A stretch of 64,000 bases of DNA from Halomonas halmophila (GCF_006540005.1 NZ_BJOC01000018.1:124001-188000), one strand, 5' to 3'. Shown: positions 38,860 through 48,023, numbered from the stretch's first letter. Numbers and translations: made by a program. Notes: generated by a model not told the origin, from the letters alone.

Positions 38860-40185
38860 ATGACGGATCAGGCCTTGCCCTTCGACCCGGCCGACCCCGA
38901 GGCCGTGCGTCGTTGGCTGGTTCAGCTCGGTCACACGGCGGTTGCGGCGGTGCACCCGCAGGCGCTGGTCTGCGACAAGTTGCCCGAGGCCCCGGCGGGA
39001 CGCACCCTGGTGGTGGGCGCCGGCAAGGCGGCAGCGGCCATGGCGGCGGCGCTCGAGCGTGCCTGGCAGACGCAGTATCCCGATGCGCCGCTGAGCGGTC
39101 TGGTCGTCACCCGCTACGGCCATGGGCCTCAGGGCGACGCGGAGGCCTGCGCGAACATCGAGGTGCTGGAGGCCGCGCACCCGATGCCGGATGACCTCGG
39201 CGAACGGGCGGCGCGCCGCATGCTCGAGTCGCTGGACGGGCTGGGCGAGCAGGACCTGGTGATTGCCCTGATCTCGGGGGGTGGGTCGGCACTGATGACC
39301 CTGCCGGCACCGGGCATCGAGCTGGCCGAGAAACAGGCCCTCAACCAGGCGCTGTTGCGCTGCGGGGCGCCGATCAGCGAGATCAATACCGTGCGGCGTC
39401 ATCTGTCGGCCATCAAGGGTGGACGGCTGGCGGTGGCGGCGCATCCGGCCCGCGTGCTGACCTGGCTGATCTCGGATGTGCCCGGCGATGAGCCGTCGCT
39501 GATCGCGTCCGGGCCCACTCTGCCCGATGCCAGCACACCGGCCGATGCCCTGGCGATCCTCGAGCACTATCAAATCGAGATATCGCCGAGCGTTCGCCGA
39601 CACCTGAGCACGACCCGGCAGGCACCCGGCGAGGCTGATGCCGAGTTCCGGCGTGACCGACACCTGGTGCTGGCGCGGGCGCGTGATGCCCTGGAGGCGG
39701 CGCGCGATGTCGCCGCCGCCGAAGGCCTCGAGGTACGGTTGCTGGGCGATGATCTGGAAGGCGAGGCGCGTGAACTCGGGCGGGCCCAGGCGCAGCTGGC
39801 GCTGGACACCCAGCGTGACGCTGCGTGGCCGTGCCTGCTGCTGTCCGGCGGCGAGACCAGCGTGACCATGCAGGGAGATGGCCGCGGTGGCCGTAATGTC
39901 GAGTATCTGCTCGGGCTCTTCACTACCCTGAAGGGGGCGCCGGGCATCCATGCCCTGGCCATCGACACCGATGGTATCGATGGTTCGGAAGACAACGCCG
40001 GAGCCATCTTCGGACCGGGCTGCTGGCAGGAGCGTGGAAGGCTCGACCTTGATCCTGACGAATATCTGTCACGTAATGATGCGTATACTTTCTTTGCCGC
40101 CCTGGGCGACCTGATCGTGACGGGCCCGACGCGCACCAATGTCAACGACTTTCGAGCCATTCTGGTTTTACCGAGGACTTCATGA
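38860..40185 (+). CDS. Glycerate 2-kinase (MOFRL type)
   Basis: A 441-residue protein of the GckA/TtuD group, long misannotated as hydroxypyruvate reductase. The N-terminal DUF4147 domain shows [16 protein letters not shown] and [16 protein letters not shown]; the C-terminal MOFRL domain has [25 protein letters not shown] and [18 protein letters not shown]. It phosphorylates D-glycerate to 2-phosphoglycerate. The stop overlaps the pyruvate kinase start (ATGA), so glycerate entry is coupled to the reaction two steps further on. Confidence 0.92.
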   Translation: MTDQALPFDPADPEAVRRWLVQLGHTAVAAVHPQALVCDKLPEAPAGRTLVVGAGKAAAAMAAALERAWQTQYPDAPLSGLVVTRYGHGPQGDAEACANIEVLEAAHPMPDDLGERAARRMLESLDGLGEQDLVIALISGGGSALMTLPAPGIELAEKQALNQALLRCGAPISEINTVRRHLSAIKGGRLAVAAHPARVLTWLISDVPGDEPSLIASGPTLPDASTPADALAILEHYQIEISPSVRRHLSTTRQAPGEADAEFRRDRHLVLARARDALEAARDVAAAEGLEVRLLGDDLEGEARELGRAQAQLALDTQRDAAWPCLLLSGGETSVTMQGDGRGGRNVEYLLGLFTTLKGAPGIHALAIDTDGIDGSEDNAGAIFGPGCWQERGRLDLDPDEYLSRNDAYTFFAALGDLIVTGPTRTNVNDFRAILVLPRTS

Positions 40186-41669
40186 CGCTGCCCCCCCATG
40201 CTCCGATCCACGAGCCGATTCGCCGCACCAAGATTGTTGCCACCCTCGGCCCGGCCAGCGACCGGCCCGACGTGCTCGAGCAGATGATCGCCGCCGGCGT
40301 CGACGTGGTACGCCTCAACTTCTCCCACGGCGCGCCCGAGGATCATCGCCGCCGCCTCACCGAGGTACGCGAGGCGGCCGCTCGACTGGGGCGCAGCGTC
40401 GCCGTGCTGGGTGACCTGCAGGGCCCCAAGATTCGCATCGCGCGTTTTCGCGACGGCCCGGTGGAGCTCGAGGACGGCCAGGCCTTCGTGATCGACGTGG
40501 CCCTGGACAGCGAGGCCGGCGACGCCAACCGGGTGGGCTGTGACTACAAGGCGCTGGCCGATGATGTGGTGGCCGGTGACCGCCTGCTGCTCGACGACGG
40601 CCGGCTGGTGCTGGACGTGGCGCGCGTGGACGGCACGCAGATCCACACCACCGTGGAACAGGGCGGCAAGCTGTCCAACAACAAGGGCATCAACAAGCAG
40701 GGCGGCGGGCTCTCCGCCCCGGCCCTGACCGACAAGGACAAGACCGACCTGAAGACCGCCATGGAGATCGGCGTCGACTACCTGGCGGTGTCCTTTCCGC
40801 GCAGCGCCGCCGACATGCACGAAGCCCGCGAGCTGCTCGGCGAGGCCGGTGCCGATATCGGCCTGGTGGCCAAGCTGGAACGCGCCGAGGCGGTGGCCGA
40901 TGATGACACGCTGGACGGCATCATCGAGGCCAGCCAGGCGGTGATGGTGGCCCGCGGCGATCTGGGCGTGGAAATCGGCGACGAGCAGCTGATCGGCACC
41001 CAGAAGCGCATCATCAAGCACGCGCGCACCCTGAACCGGGCGGTGATCACCGCCACCCAGATGATGGAGTCGATGATCGAGTCGCCGCTGCCCACCCGGG
41101 CCGAGGTGTTCGACGTGGCCAATGCGGTGCTGGACGCCACCGACGCGGTGATGCTGTCCGCCGAGACCGCCGCCGGCGACTATCCGGTGGAAACCATCGA
41201 GGCCATGGCGCGTGTCTGCCTGGGTGCCGAGCGTGAACGGGTGGCCCAGGCCTCCGGCCATCGCATCCATGAGGGTTTCTCGCGCATCGACGAGACCATC
41301 GCCCTGTCGGCCATGTATGCCGCCAACCACCTGGCCGGCGTGGCCGCCATCGTGTGCATGACCTCCACCGGTTACACACCGCTGATTGCCTCGCGGATTC
41401 GTTCGGGGCTGCCGATCGTCGGTCTGGCGCACAACCCGGTCGCCCAGCGTCGCATGGCGCTGTATCGGGGCGTGGTGTCGCTGCCCTTCGATACCAGCGC
41501 GATGACGGCCGACGAACTCAACGACCGCGCCATGGATGTGCTGGTCCGTCACAGCATTGCCGAGCCGGGGGACCATGTCATCCTGACCCGCGGGGATCAC
41601 ATGAATGCGCATGGCGGCACCAATACCCTGAAGATTCTCGATGTGGGTCCACAGCATGGGCATCGCTGA
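40182..41669 (+). CDS. pyk: Pyruvate kinase
   Basis: A 495-residue glycolytic enzyme making pyruvate and ATP from phosphoenolpyruvate and ADP. The opening [14 protein letters not shown], the K+ and Mg2+ loop VVRLNFSHG, the catalytic-Lys region and Mg2+ ligand ([11 protein letters not shown], then [12 protein letters not shown]) and [26 protein letters not shown] are all present. It is translationally coupled to glycerate kinase, an arrangement also seen in other proteobacteria that use glycerate or tartrate. Confidence 0.97.
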   Translation: MTLPPHAPIHEPIRRTKIVATLGPASDRPDVLEQMIAAGVDVVRLNFSHGAPEDHRRRLTEVREAAARLGRSVAVLGDLQGPKIRIARFRDGPVELEDGQAFVIDVALDSEAGDANRVGCDYKALADDVVAGDRLLLDDGRLVLDVARVDGTQIHTTVEQGGKLSNNKGINKQGGGLSAPALTDKDKTDLKTAMEIGVDYLAVSFPRSAADMHEARELLGEAGADIGLVAKLERAEAVADDDTLDGIIEASQAVMVARGDLGVEIGDEQLIGTQKRIIKHARTLNRAVITATQMMESMIESPLPTRAEVFDVANAVLDATDAVMLSAETAAGDYPVETIEAMARVCLGAERERVAQASGHRIHEGFSRIDETIALSAMYAANHLAGVAAIVCMTSTGYTPLIASRIRSGLPIVGLAHNPVAQRRMALYRGVVSLPFDTSAMTADELNDRAMDVLVRHSIAEPGDHVILTRGDHMNAHGGTNTLKILDVGPQHGHR

Positions 41670-42201
41670 GAAGCTGACCAGCAGGCGGCGTACGCACACG
41701 CCGAACCCGACACGCCGCCGCTTGCTGAAAGGCATGCTGGTGGCGCCACTGGCGCTCGGGTGGCAGCCGCTGGCCTGGGCGGCCCTGCTGCCGACCAGCC
41801 CCCTGACCATTCACAGCCGCCAGGGCCCGCACCGACTGACGGTCGAGGTGGCTAACAGCTCGTCGGAACGCAGCCAGGGGCTGATGGAGCGCGAATCCCT
41901 CGCCCGGGATGCCGGCATGCTGTTCCTCTATGACGTGGCCCAGCCCGCGCGTAGCGGCTTCTGGATGTATCGCACGCGGATTCCGCTGGACATTGCCTTC
42001 CTGGATGCCGAGGGGCGTATCAACGAGATCCATCGCATGCAGCCGTGTCGCGCTGCCTCGCCGAGCGACTGTCCGGTGACACGGGCCGAGGCGCCGTATC
42101 ATGCGGCCCTGGAGGTCAATGCGGGGTACTTCGAAGCCCGGGATATCCAGCCGGGCGACTGCGTCAGCTGGCCGGCGCAGGACGGCGGGGCCTGCCGCTG
42201 A
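41656..42201 (+). CDS. DUF192 protein with Tat-like signal
   Basis: A 181-residue exported protein. The N-terminus has a twin-arginine-like segment ([17 protein letters not shown]) and a hydrophobic core. The DUF192 domain follows, with [23 protein letters not shown], then [17 protein letters not shown] and a late [21 protein letters not shown]192 proteins are of unknown function. The start at 41656 overlaps the pyruvate kinase stop by 14 bases, so it is probably read in the same transcript. Confidence 0.82.
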   Translation: MGIAEKLTSRRRTHTPNPTRRRLLKGMLVAPLALGWQPLAWAALLPTSPLTIHSRQGPHRLTVEVANSSSERSQGLMERESLARDAGMLFLYDVAQPARSGFWMYRTRIPLDIAFLDAEGRINEIHRMQPCRAASPSDCPVTRAEAPYHAALEVNAGYFEARDIQPGDCVSWPAQDGGACR

Positions 42202-42227
42202 TCCACCGTTCTGTTGCCTCGGCGCCG

Positions 42228-43103
42228 CTAGTCTTGCGCGCTGCTGTCGTGCTCGGCCCGCGGGTCCGGGGTCTCCTCGTCCAGCCAGGTGCCGCAGCGC
42301 AGGCAGTAATAGGCCTTCTGGTCGTGGCGGTCGTGGCCGCAGCCGGGGCAGGCTTCCTCGGAATAGCGGTCGGCTCGAATCGAGCGGATGACCTCGGCGG
42401 AGAAGACGCCGGTGGGCACGGCGATGATCGAGTAGCCGATCAGCATCATCATCACCGAAATGGCCTGACCGAGCGGCGTGACCGGCGCGATGTCACCATA
42501 GCCGACCGTGGTCAGCGTCACCGCCGCCCAGTAGATCGAGGTGGGAATGCTGGTAAAGCCGGCCTCGGCGGGTTCGATCAGATAGACCAGCGAGGCGAAG
42601 ATGGTGATCAGCATGCAGACGGTGAACAGAAACAGGAAGATCTGATGGGAGCTGCGTTTCAGGGCATCGATCAGTAATCGGCCTTCACCGACGAATTCCA
42701 TCAGGCGCAATACGCGAAAGATGCGCAGCGTCCGCAGCAGCCGGACCACCACCAGCGACTGGGTGCCCGGCACGATCAGGGCCAGCCAGGTGGGCAGAAT
42801 GGCCAGCAGATCAATGACCCCATAGAAGCTGCGCAGGTACTGCCAGGGCCGGTCCAGGCAGTAGAGTCGCACGGCCAGCTCGGCCGTGAAGAGGATCGTG
42901 AAGCCCCACTCGAGCGTGTGAAAAATGTCGCCGTGGCGCTCCTGCAGGCTGACCACGCTTTCCAGCATGACTACCAGCACACTGCACAGGATCAGGCCGA
43001 TCAGGGCGATATCGAAGGCCTTGGCGGCCGGCGTGTCGGACTCGAAAATGATCTGGAAGATGCGCGTGCGCAGGCCTTCCGCAGCGGGTTTCAAGTGGCT
43101 CAC
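42228..43103 (-). CDS. Voltage-gated K+ channel-like protein with C-terminal zinc ribbon
   Basis: A 291-residue ion channel. It has six membrane segments, an S4-like helix with arginines every third residue (VVVRLLRTLRIFRVLRLM) and the K+ selectivity filter TVGYGD. The last 55 residues contain CPGC and CLRC, 12 residues apart, the pattern of a zinc ribbon, which is unusual for such channels. The start is a GTG at 43103 with AGGA 9 bases upstream; the frame runs further without protein character. It is convergent with the DUF192 gene. Confidence 0.85.
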   Translation of the reverse strand: MSHLKPAAEGLRTRIFQIIFESDTPAAKAFDIALIGLILCSVLVVMLESVVSLQERHGDIFHTLEWGFTILFTAELAVRLYCLDRPWQYLRSFYGVIDLLAILPTWLALIVPGTQSLVVVRLLRTLRIFRVLRLMEFVGEGRLLIDALKRSSHQIFLFLFTVCMLITIFASLVYLIEPAEAGFTSIPTSIYWAAVTLTTVGYGDIAPVTPLGQAISVMMMLIGYSIIAVPTGVFSAEVIRSIRADRYSEEACPGCGHDRHDQKAYYCLRCGTWLDEETPDPRAEHDSSAQD

Positions 43104-43128
43104 GAGGGGGCGTCCTTGTGGTCGTGGG

Positions 43129-43995
43129 TCAGCCGAGCTGGGCATCCCCGGGCAGGCGGCGCGACAGTGCCAGCGCGTGGGCGCCAAAGGCCGCATCGAA
43201 CCAGTCGGGGCCTTCCAGCGCCCCGGCCAGCCAGCGGGCATTCTCGGCTGTATCTTCGCTCAGGCGAGCCAGTTGTTGAAAGGCCTCGCGAGCCTGGTGG
43301 CGCCATACCGGGTCGCCGGTGTCGGCCAGGGCATCCAGCGCGACATTGGCCCGATGGAACCAGGCGGCCGGGCTGCCACCCTCGGGCAGTTGCCAGCGGC
43401 CGAGCAGCAGCGCGCCGCCACGGGCCGCCTTGCTGGTGTCCGAAGGACGCAGCGCCACCCCTTCGGCCAGACGGCTGGCCAGTTCATGCAGGGCGCTCGG
43501 CTCGCCGTCCTTCAATTCCAGCTCCAGCTCGCGGATCGTCACCCGGGCGTCGCCGGCGCGAATCTCTCCGCTGTCCAGGGCGACTTCGATCTCCGCGGCT
43601 TCGCTGGTCACCCACCAGGTCCGGCGCGTGAAATCGGTCGCGAAGCGCGGCTCGAGACGGGCGATGACATCCTGACCCAGGGCGGCCATGGGCGGGATCT
43701 CGCCGAGCCCGTCGAGGTCGAGCCCGGGACCCGTGACAGGCCATTCCCATTCGCCACGGCTCGACAGGCCGCCGCCGCCATGGCCACGAGTCTTGACGGT
43801 CTGCAGCAGGCGTTCGCCGTCCCGGCGCAGGCGCAGGGCGCTGCGAGCCGATTCCAGGTCGCCCTCGGGGGTATCGTAATAAGTATTGCCCAGCCGGCTG
43901 ACCCGTGGCGTCAGCGAGGCGAGGCTGGGGTGGCGGGGAAGAGAGTCCGGCGCGGCGTCGCCGAGTGCCAGCTTGAGTTCGATTTCACTTGCCAT
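43129..43995 (-). CDS. CYTH-domain inorganic triphosphatase-like protein
   Basis: A 288-residue protein with an N-terminal CYTH domain opening MASEIELKLAL (the EXEXK fingerprint), continuing with tunnel-lining charged strands (ALRLRRDGERLLQTVKTRG, then IEVALDSGEI and ELELELKDGEP). The C-terminal part resembles a short, partial CHAD-like helical region. E. coli YgiF of this family hydrolyses inorganic triphosphate. It is divergent from the phosphate-transport genes across a 111-base gap with an 11-bp-periodic element, suggesting shared phosphate control (inference). An open frame extends far upstream but is antisense to the phosphate genes and is not coding. Confidence 0.85.
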   Translation of the reverse strand: MASEIELKLALGDAAPDSLPRHPSLASLTPRVSRLGNTYYDTPEGDLESARSALRLRRDGERLLQTVKTRGHGGGGLSSRGEWEWPVTGPGLDLDGLGEIPPMAALGQDVIARLEPRFATDFTRRTWWVTSEAAEIEVALDSGEIRAGDARVTIRELELELKDGEPSALHELASRLAEGVALRPSDTSKAARGGALLLGRWQLPEGGSPAAWFHRANVALDALADTGDPVWRHQAREAFQQLARLSEDTAENARWLAGALEGPDWFDAAFGAHALALSRRLPGDAQLG

Positions 43996-44018
43996 GGCCG
44001 GGTGCCCTGTGTCGTCTG

Positions 44019-44062
44019 GATGAAATTTGCGTGAATTTTGGGTGAATTTTTCATGACGTCGC
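44019..44062. promoter_or_regulatory. Candidate Pho-box-like 11-bp tandem element
   Basis: Four 11-base units in a row start at 44019, 44030, 44041 and 44052, each beginning with NRTGA and most followed by a T-rich stretch; on the other strand the cores read TCAT or TCAC followed by A-rich spacers. PhoB sites have the same 11-bp period (7-bp core plus 4 A/T). Only the unit nearest the Pit side matches the consensus well. Confidence 0.4.
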
Positions 44063-44106
44063 CACGGCCAGTCACTATACTGACGCCGCCATTTTCCAAG
44101 TGTTAG

Positions 44107-44793
44107 ATGCTCATGGTGACATCCAATCCCTTCTCCGCGATGTTTGGCCGCTCGCCATTCCAGCCGTTGCTGGCACACATCGTCAAGGTCAATGACTGCG
44201 CTGACCAGCTGCTGCCGTTCTTCGAGGACTCGCTCAATGGCGACTGGCAGGCTGCCGGTACCCATCGCGAGACGATCACGCGCCTCGAGCATGAGGCGGA
44301 TGAGCTCAAGACAGAGCTGCGTCTCAACCTCCCCAATACCATGTTTCTGCCGGTCTCGCGCTCCGATCTGCTGGACCTGATCAGCGTCCAGGACAAGATC
44401 GCCAACAAGGTGCGTGACATCACCGGCATCATGCTGGGCCGCAGCATGCAGATGCCGGAACCGCTGGCCGAGTCCATGCGCCATTACATGCAGACCTCCG
44501 TGGCCTGTGTGGGCCAGGCGCGCCAGGCGCTGGAGGAACTCAAGGATCTGCTGGAGTCCGGCTTCGGGCGCAATGTGTCCGATGTCATGCAGAACCTGAT
44601 CCGCGAACTTCACACCCTCGAGCAGCAGACCGATGCCCAGCAGGTGGATATTCGTCGCCAGCTTTTCACGCTGGAAGAGAGCCTGCCGCCGGTGGAGGTG
44701 ATGTTCCTCTACAAGATCATCGACTGGGTGGGCGAGCTTTCCGATCTCGCCGAACGTGTCGGCAGTCGTCTGCAGATCATGACGGCCAACTGA
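44107..44793 (+). CDS. PhoU-like phosphate-transport regulator (DUF47/TIGR00153)
   Basis: A 228-residue, almost wholly helical protein of the PhoU-domain family that accompanies Pit transporters (TIGR00153). The opening SNPFSAMFGRSPFQPLLAHIVKVNDCADQLLPFF and later helices with repeated E/D-rich metal-binding heptads fit the family. It probably regulates the Pit carrier encoded 46 bases downstream. Two ATG codons (44107 and 44113) are possible; neither has a clear ribosome site. Confidence 0.9.
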   Translation: MLMVTSNPFSAMFGRSPFQPLLAHIVKVNDCADQLLPFFEDSLNGDWQAAGTHRETITRLEHEADELKTELRLNLPNTMFLPVSRSDLLDLISVQDKIANKVRDITGIMLGRSMQMPEPLAESMRHYMQTSVACVGQARQALEELKDLLESGFGRNVSDVMQNLIRELHTLEQQTDAQQVDIRRQLFTLEESLPPVEVMFLYKIIDWVGELSDLAERVGSRLQIMTAN

Positions 44794-44839
44794 TCGGGAA
44801 TTCCCCGCTACCAAACTGACCGCAGAAGGACAGCGTCCA

Positions 44840-46105
44840 ATGTCGATCATCGCGCAACACGGCGACATCTTCATCCTCATGGCCTGTGCATTCGGCCTCT
44901 TCATGGCCTGGGGAGTCGGCGCCAACGATGTGGCCAATGCCATGGGCACCTCGGTGGGCTCCAAGGCCATTACCATCAAGCAGGCGATCCTGATCGCCGT
45001 CGTCTTCGAATTTCTCGGCGCCTGGCTGGCTGGCGGCGAGGTGACCAACACCATTCGCAAGGGGATCATCGACCCGACGGCACTGCAGGATGATCCGCAG
45101 TTGCTGGTCTACGGCATGCTGGCGGCCCTGCTGGCGGCGGCGACCTGGTTGCTGATCGCCTCGATGCGGGGCTGGCCGGTATCGACCACGCATTCCATCG
45201 TCGGCGCCATCGTCGGCTTTGCCATGGCCGGTCTGGGGCTGGATGCCATTGGCTGGGTCAAGGTTGGCCAGATTGCCGCCAGCTGGGTGGTCTCGCCGCT
45301 GATGGCGGGCTCCATCGCCTTCATGCTGTTCCGTTCCGTGCAGCATCTGATCTTCGAGAACCACGACCCCTTCGCGGCGGCCAAGCGCTACGTGCCCATG
45401 TATGTCTTCCTGGTGGGCTTTATCGTGGCCATGGTGACCTTTACCAAGGGACTCAAGCATGTCGGCTTGGATCTGGGCTTCGGGGCCAGTCTGCTGTATT
45501 CCATCCTGGTAGGTGGCCTGCTGATGGCGCTGGGTGTGTGGCGTGAGCGCCGGGTCGGTGCCGGAAAGCGCCAGGATGATGCCTTCGGCTTCGGCGGGGT
45601 GGAGCGCGTCTTCGGCGTGTTGATGCTGTTTACCGCCTGCGCCATGGCCTTTGCGCATGGCTCCAATGATGTGGCCAATGCCGTCGGTCCGCTGGCCGCG
45701 GTGATCAGTGTCGTGGAAAGCGGCGGGACCATCGGCGGCGAAGCCCTGGTGCCCTGGTGGGTGCTGGTACTCGGTGGCGGCGGCATCGTCATCGGCCTGG
45801 TGACATACGGTCATCGCGTGATCGCCACGGTGGGCACCGGCATCACCGAGTTGACCCCCAGCCGTGGCTTCGCCGCGACCCTCGCTGCCGCTACCACCGT
45901 CGTGCTGGCCTCCGGCACCGGCCTGCCGATCTCGACCACGCAGACCCTGGTCGGCGCGGTGCTGGGCGTCGGCCTGGCCCGCGGCATGGCCGCCCTCAAC
46001 ATGCGCGTCATCGGCACCATCGTGATGTCGTGGTTGATCACCCTGCCGGCCGGCGCCACCCTGGCGATCATGTTCTTCTTCATGTTCAAGGGGATGTTCG
46101 GCTAA
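44840..46105 (+). CDS. pit: Pit-family inorganic phosphate transporter
   Basis: A 421-residue membrane carrier of the PiT family. Both inverted halves carry the family signature: GVGANDVANAMGTSVGSKAIT early and AHGSNDVANAVGPLAAVI late, with the connecting STTHSIVGAIVGF and STTQTLVGAVLG. It imports phosphate, usually as a metal complex, driven by protons. GAAGGA precedes the ATG. It is the second gene of a two-gene unit with the PhoU-like gene, and the heptamer repeats begin 6 bases after its stop. Confidence 0.94.
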   Translation: MSIIAQHGDIFILMACAFGLFMAWGVGANDVANAMGTSVGSKAITIKQAILIAVVFEFLGAWLAGGEVTNTIRKGIIDPTALQDDPQLLVYGMLAALLAAATWLLIASMRGWPVSTTHSIVGAIVGFAMAGLGLDAIGWVKVGQIAASWVVSPLMAGSIAFMLFRSVQHLIFENHDPFAAAKRYVPMYVFLVGFIVAMVTFTKGLKHVGLDLGFGASLLYSILVGGLLMALGVWRERRVGAGKRQDDAFGFGGVERVFGVLMLFTACAMAFAHGSNDVANAVGPLAAVISVVESGGTIGGEALVPWWVLVLGGGGIVIGLVTYGHRVIATVGTGITELTPSRGFAATLAAATTVVLASGTGLPISTTQTLVGAVLGVGLARGMAALNMRVIGTIVMSWLITLPAGATLAIMFFFMFKGMFG

Positions 46106-46110
46106 GCGCC

Positions 46111-46157
46111 GAGCTACGAGCTACGAGCTACGAGCTACGAGCTACGAGCTACGAGCT
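46111..46157 (+). repeat. Tandem 7-bp array, GAGCTAC x 6.7
   Basis: Six perfect head-to-tail copies plus five bases of the unit GAGCTAC begin just beyond the pit stop codon. It faces, in inverted orientation, the array at 46195-46269, whose reverse-strand unit is GAGCCGC. Confidence 0.95.
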
Positions 46158-46194
46158 GAAGGGTTGACGGATTAGAGGGCGGTGGCACCATCCC

Positions 46195-46269
46195 GCTCGC
46201 GGCTCGCGGCTCGCGGCTCGCGGCTCGCGGCTCGCGGCTCGCGGCTCGCGGCTCGCGGCTCGCGGCTCG
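46195..46269 (-). repeat. Tandem 7-bp array, GAGCCGC x 10.7 (reverse strand)
   Basis: Read on the plus strand the unit is GCTCGCG, repeated perfectly over 75 bases. On the minus strand it is GAGCCGC, which differs from the facing GAGCTAC array in two of seven positions. The 37-base spacer contains GGTGGCACC at its centre. Confidence 0.95.
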
Positions 46270-46305
46270 TGTCTCGTGATAGTGCCGCCGTTTTCGTCCG
46301 TCTGG

Positions 46306-46311
46306 TATAGT
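46306..46311 (+). promoter_or_regulatory. Candidate extended -10 element for argA
   Basis: TATAGT at 46306-46311 is preceded by TGG, giving an extended -10 (TGNTATAGT), about 42 bases before the TTG start. No convincing -35 is seen; the repeat array ends 37 bases upstream. Confidence 0.4.
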
Positions 46312-46352
46312 TCAAGCACGTGCTTTCTTTCACCTGCTGCCGGAGCGCGGCC

Positions 46353-47666
46353 TTGGACACTCGCTTTCCCTTCGTCGACTGGTTTCGCAATTCCTCGCCG
46401 TACATCAATGCCCACCGAGGTCGTACCTTTGTCATCCTGATCGAGGGTGAGGCGGTCGCGGAGGGCCGGGGCGAGCAGCTCATTCAGGATCTGGCGTTGC
46501 TGCATACCCTGGGCGTGCGCCTGGTGGTGGTGCAGGGCATTCGTCCCCAGGTGAACCAGGCGCTCGAGACAGCGAATGTCACGCCGGCGCGCCATCATGG
46601 GCGCTGGGTCGCGGATGAGGCTGTCATGGCGCGCGTCGAGCGGGTGGCAGCCGAACAGCGGCTGTGGCTGGAGTCGCGCTTGTCCCTGGGGCTGCCCAAT
46701 TCGCCCTTGCATGGCGTGGAAATGACGGTGGTGTCGGGCAATCTGGTCATGGCCAAGCCGCTGGGGGTCCGCGAGGGGGTCGATTTCGCGCGCAGCGGCG
46801 AGGTGCGTCGCGTGCGCGACACGGCCATCAGTGGATTGCTGGAGCAGGGCTCGCTGGTCCTGTTGCCGCCCCTTGGCTATTCGAGCACCGGCGAGGTGTT
46901 CGATCTGGATGCCGCCGAGGTCGCCCAGAAAGTGGCGACAGCATTGACCGCCGACAAGCTGATCCTGCTGGGGGAGGCCAGTGGCCTGGTGGATGGCCGG
47001 GGCGAACTGCAGCGTCAGTTGACCCCGGACGAGGCGCGTGACTGGCTCGAGGATACGGCGCCGGGGGAAGAGCTGCATCGTCATCTCAAGTCGGCCAGTG
47101 CGGCCGCGCGCCATGGGGTGTCGCGCACGCATCTGCTGTCCTGGCGCGACCATGATGCGCTGCTGGGCGAGTTGTTCACCCGGGATGGCGTGGGCACCAT
47201 GATCTCGCGCCATCAGTATGAGCAGTTAAGGGCCGCTCAGGTGGGTGACGTGGCGGGCCTGCTGGAGCTGCTCGAGCCGCTCGAGCAGCGCGGCATGCTG
47301 GTGCCGCGCTCGCGCGAACGCCTGGAATACGAAATTGATGACTATGTAGTGATCGAGCGGGATGGCATGGTCATCGGTTGTGCCGCCCTGCATGTCTTTC
47401 AGGCGGCCGGCATGGGTGAACTCGCCTGTGTGGCGGTGCATGTCGACTATCGCGGAGGCGCGCGCGGCGACCTGCTGCTCACCGAGGTGGAGAAGCGCGC
47501 CAGGCATCAGGGGCTCGGCTCGCTGTTCGCGCTGACGACGCATACGGCGCACTGGTTCTTCGAGCACGGCTTCCGCACTGCAGAACTCGCGGATCTGCCC
47601 CCTCTCAAGCGTGATACCTATAATCACGCCCGGCAGTCCAAGGTGCTGGTCAAGTCGATCCGCTGA
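46353..47666 (+). CDS. argA: Amino-acid N-acetyltransferase ArgA
   Basis: A 437-residue N-acetylglutamate synthase, the first enzyme of arginine synthesis. The N-terminal amino-acid-kinase-like domain (FVILIEGEAVAEGR, then VVVQGIRPQVNQALE) mediates arginine feedback in this family. The C-terminal GNAT domain (about 290-437) has the acetyl-CoA region CVAVHVDYRGGARGDLLLTEVEKRARHQGL. I choose a TTG start at 46353, because GGAG lies 7 bases upstream and the protein then begins near the conserved FVDWFRNSSPYINAHRG; an upstream GTG at 46320 would add 11 unconvincing residues. Confidence 0.94.
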   Translation: MDTRFPFVDWFRNSSPYINAHRGRTFVILIEGEAVAEGRGEQLIQDLALLHTLGVRLVVVQGIRPQVNQALETANVTPARHHGRWVADEAVMARVERVAAEQRLWLESRLSLGLPNSPLHGVEMTVVSGNLVMAKPLGVREGVDFARSGEVRRVRDTAISGLLEQGSLVLLPPLGYSSTGEVFDLDAAEVAQKVATALTADKLILLGEASGLVDGRGELQRQLTPDEARDWLEDTAPGEELHRHLKSASAAARHGVSRTHLLSWRDHDALLGELFTRDGVGTMISRHQYEQLRAAQVGDVAGLLELLEPLEQRGMLVPRSRERLEYEIDDYVVIERDGMVIGCAALHVFQAAGMGELACVAVHVDYRGGARGDLLLTEVEKRARHQGLGSLFALTTHTAHWFFEHGFRTAELADLPPLKRDTYNHARQSKVLVKSIR

Positions 47667-47996
47667 CCCTCCGCTGCTCGACCATACGGTGTTGCAAGTC
47701 CGCTCAGGCTGCGCTTTTACTTTCTGCCAACCCTCGCTTTTTCGCAGATTTGCGCCTTGTTCACCCTTCCGTGGTCGGCTTTTCAGGCAGCGCCGGGGCG
47801 GGTTTCGGCACCCGGTGTTGCCTTTATGAGACGTTGTAAATCATTGTAATAAAAGTGTTTATCGTTTTTTTTCTGGTTCCACGTCGCTTTATGGCGACAG
47901 AATTCGTCGTGTGTCCCGCCTGGATTGCTCTGTCGTGTCGCGCCCCTTGCAGTTGCTTTTATTTAATCCATTGAATTAAATGGTTTTTTTGTTTTA
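47667..47996 (+). other. AT-rich upstream region of the 48-kb RNA locus
   Basis: No gene is recognisable in these 330 bases. The first half is GC-rich without a terminator for argA. From about 47820 to 47995 the DNA is strongly AT-rich with T runs and short dyads (GTCGC/GCGAC near 47885, CCATT/AATGG near 47970). Such bendable DNA often lies between activator sites and sigma54 promoters, but I found no convincing TGTC-N10-GACA activator site. Confidence 0.5.
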
Positions 47997-48012
47997 TGGC
48001 ATGAAGTTGGCA
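47997..48012 (+). promoter_or_regulatory. Candidate sigma54 promoter
   Basis: TGGCATG-N4-TGGCA matches the sigma54 pattern TGGCACG-N4-TTGCA with GG and GC exactly ten bases apart. Transcription would start near 48024, ahead of the structured region and the sigma54 activator gene glrR. Confidence 0.5.
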
Positions 48013-48023
48013 AGTATTTTAGT

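Noticed and set aside
39570-41810. 746-codon open frame antisense to glycerate kinase and pyruvate kinase
   Set aside because: It crosses two well-supported coupled genes and resembles no protein.
43129-45069. Long upstream extension of the CYTH gene frame
   Set aside because: The extension is antisense to the PhoU-like and Pit genes; the conserved protein begins at 43995 with MASEIELKL.
46111-46269. CRISPR-like array
   Set aside because: Units are 7 bases, contiguous and without unique spacers, and no cas gene is in the window.
46149-47213. Open frame encoding a repeated REPRAAS heptapeptide
   Set aside because: It is the translation of the 7-bp DNA array, in which any frame without a stop stays open, joined to a frame antisense to argA.
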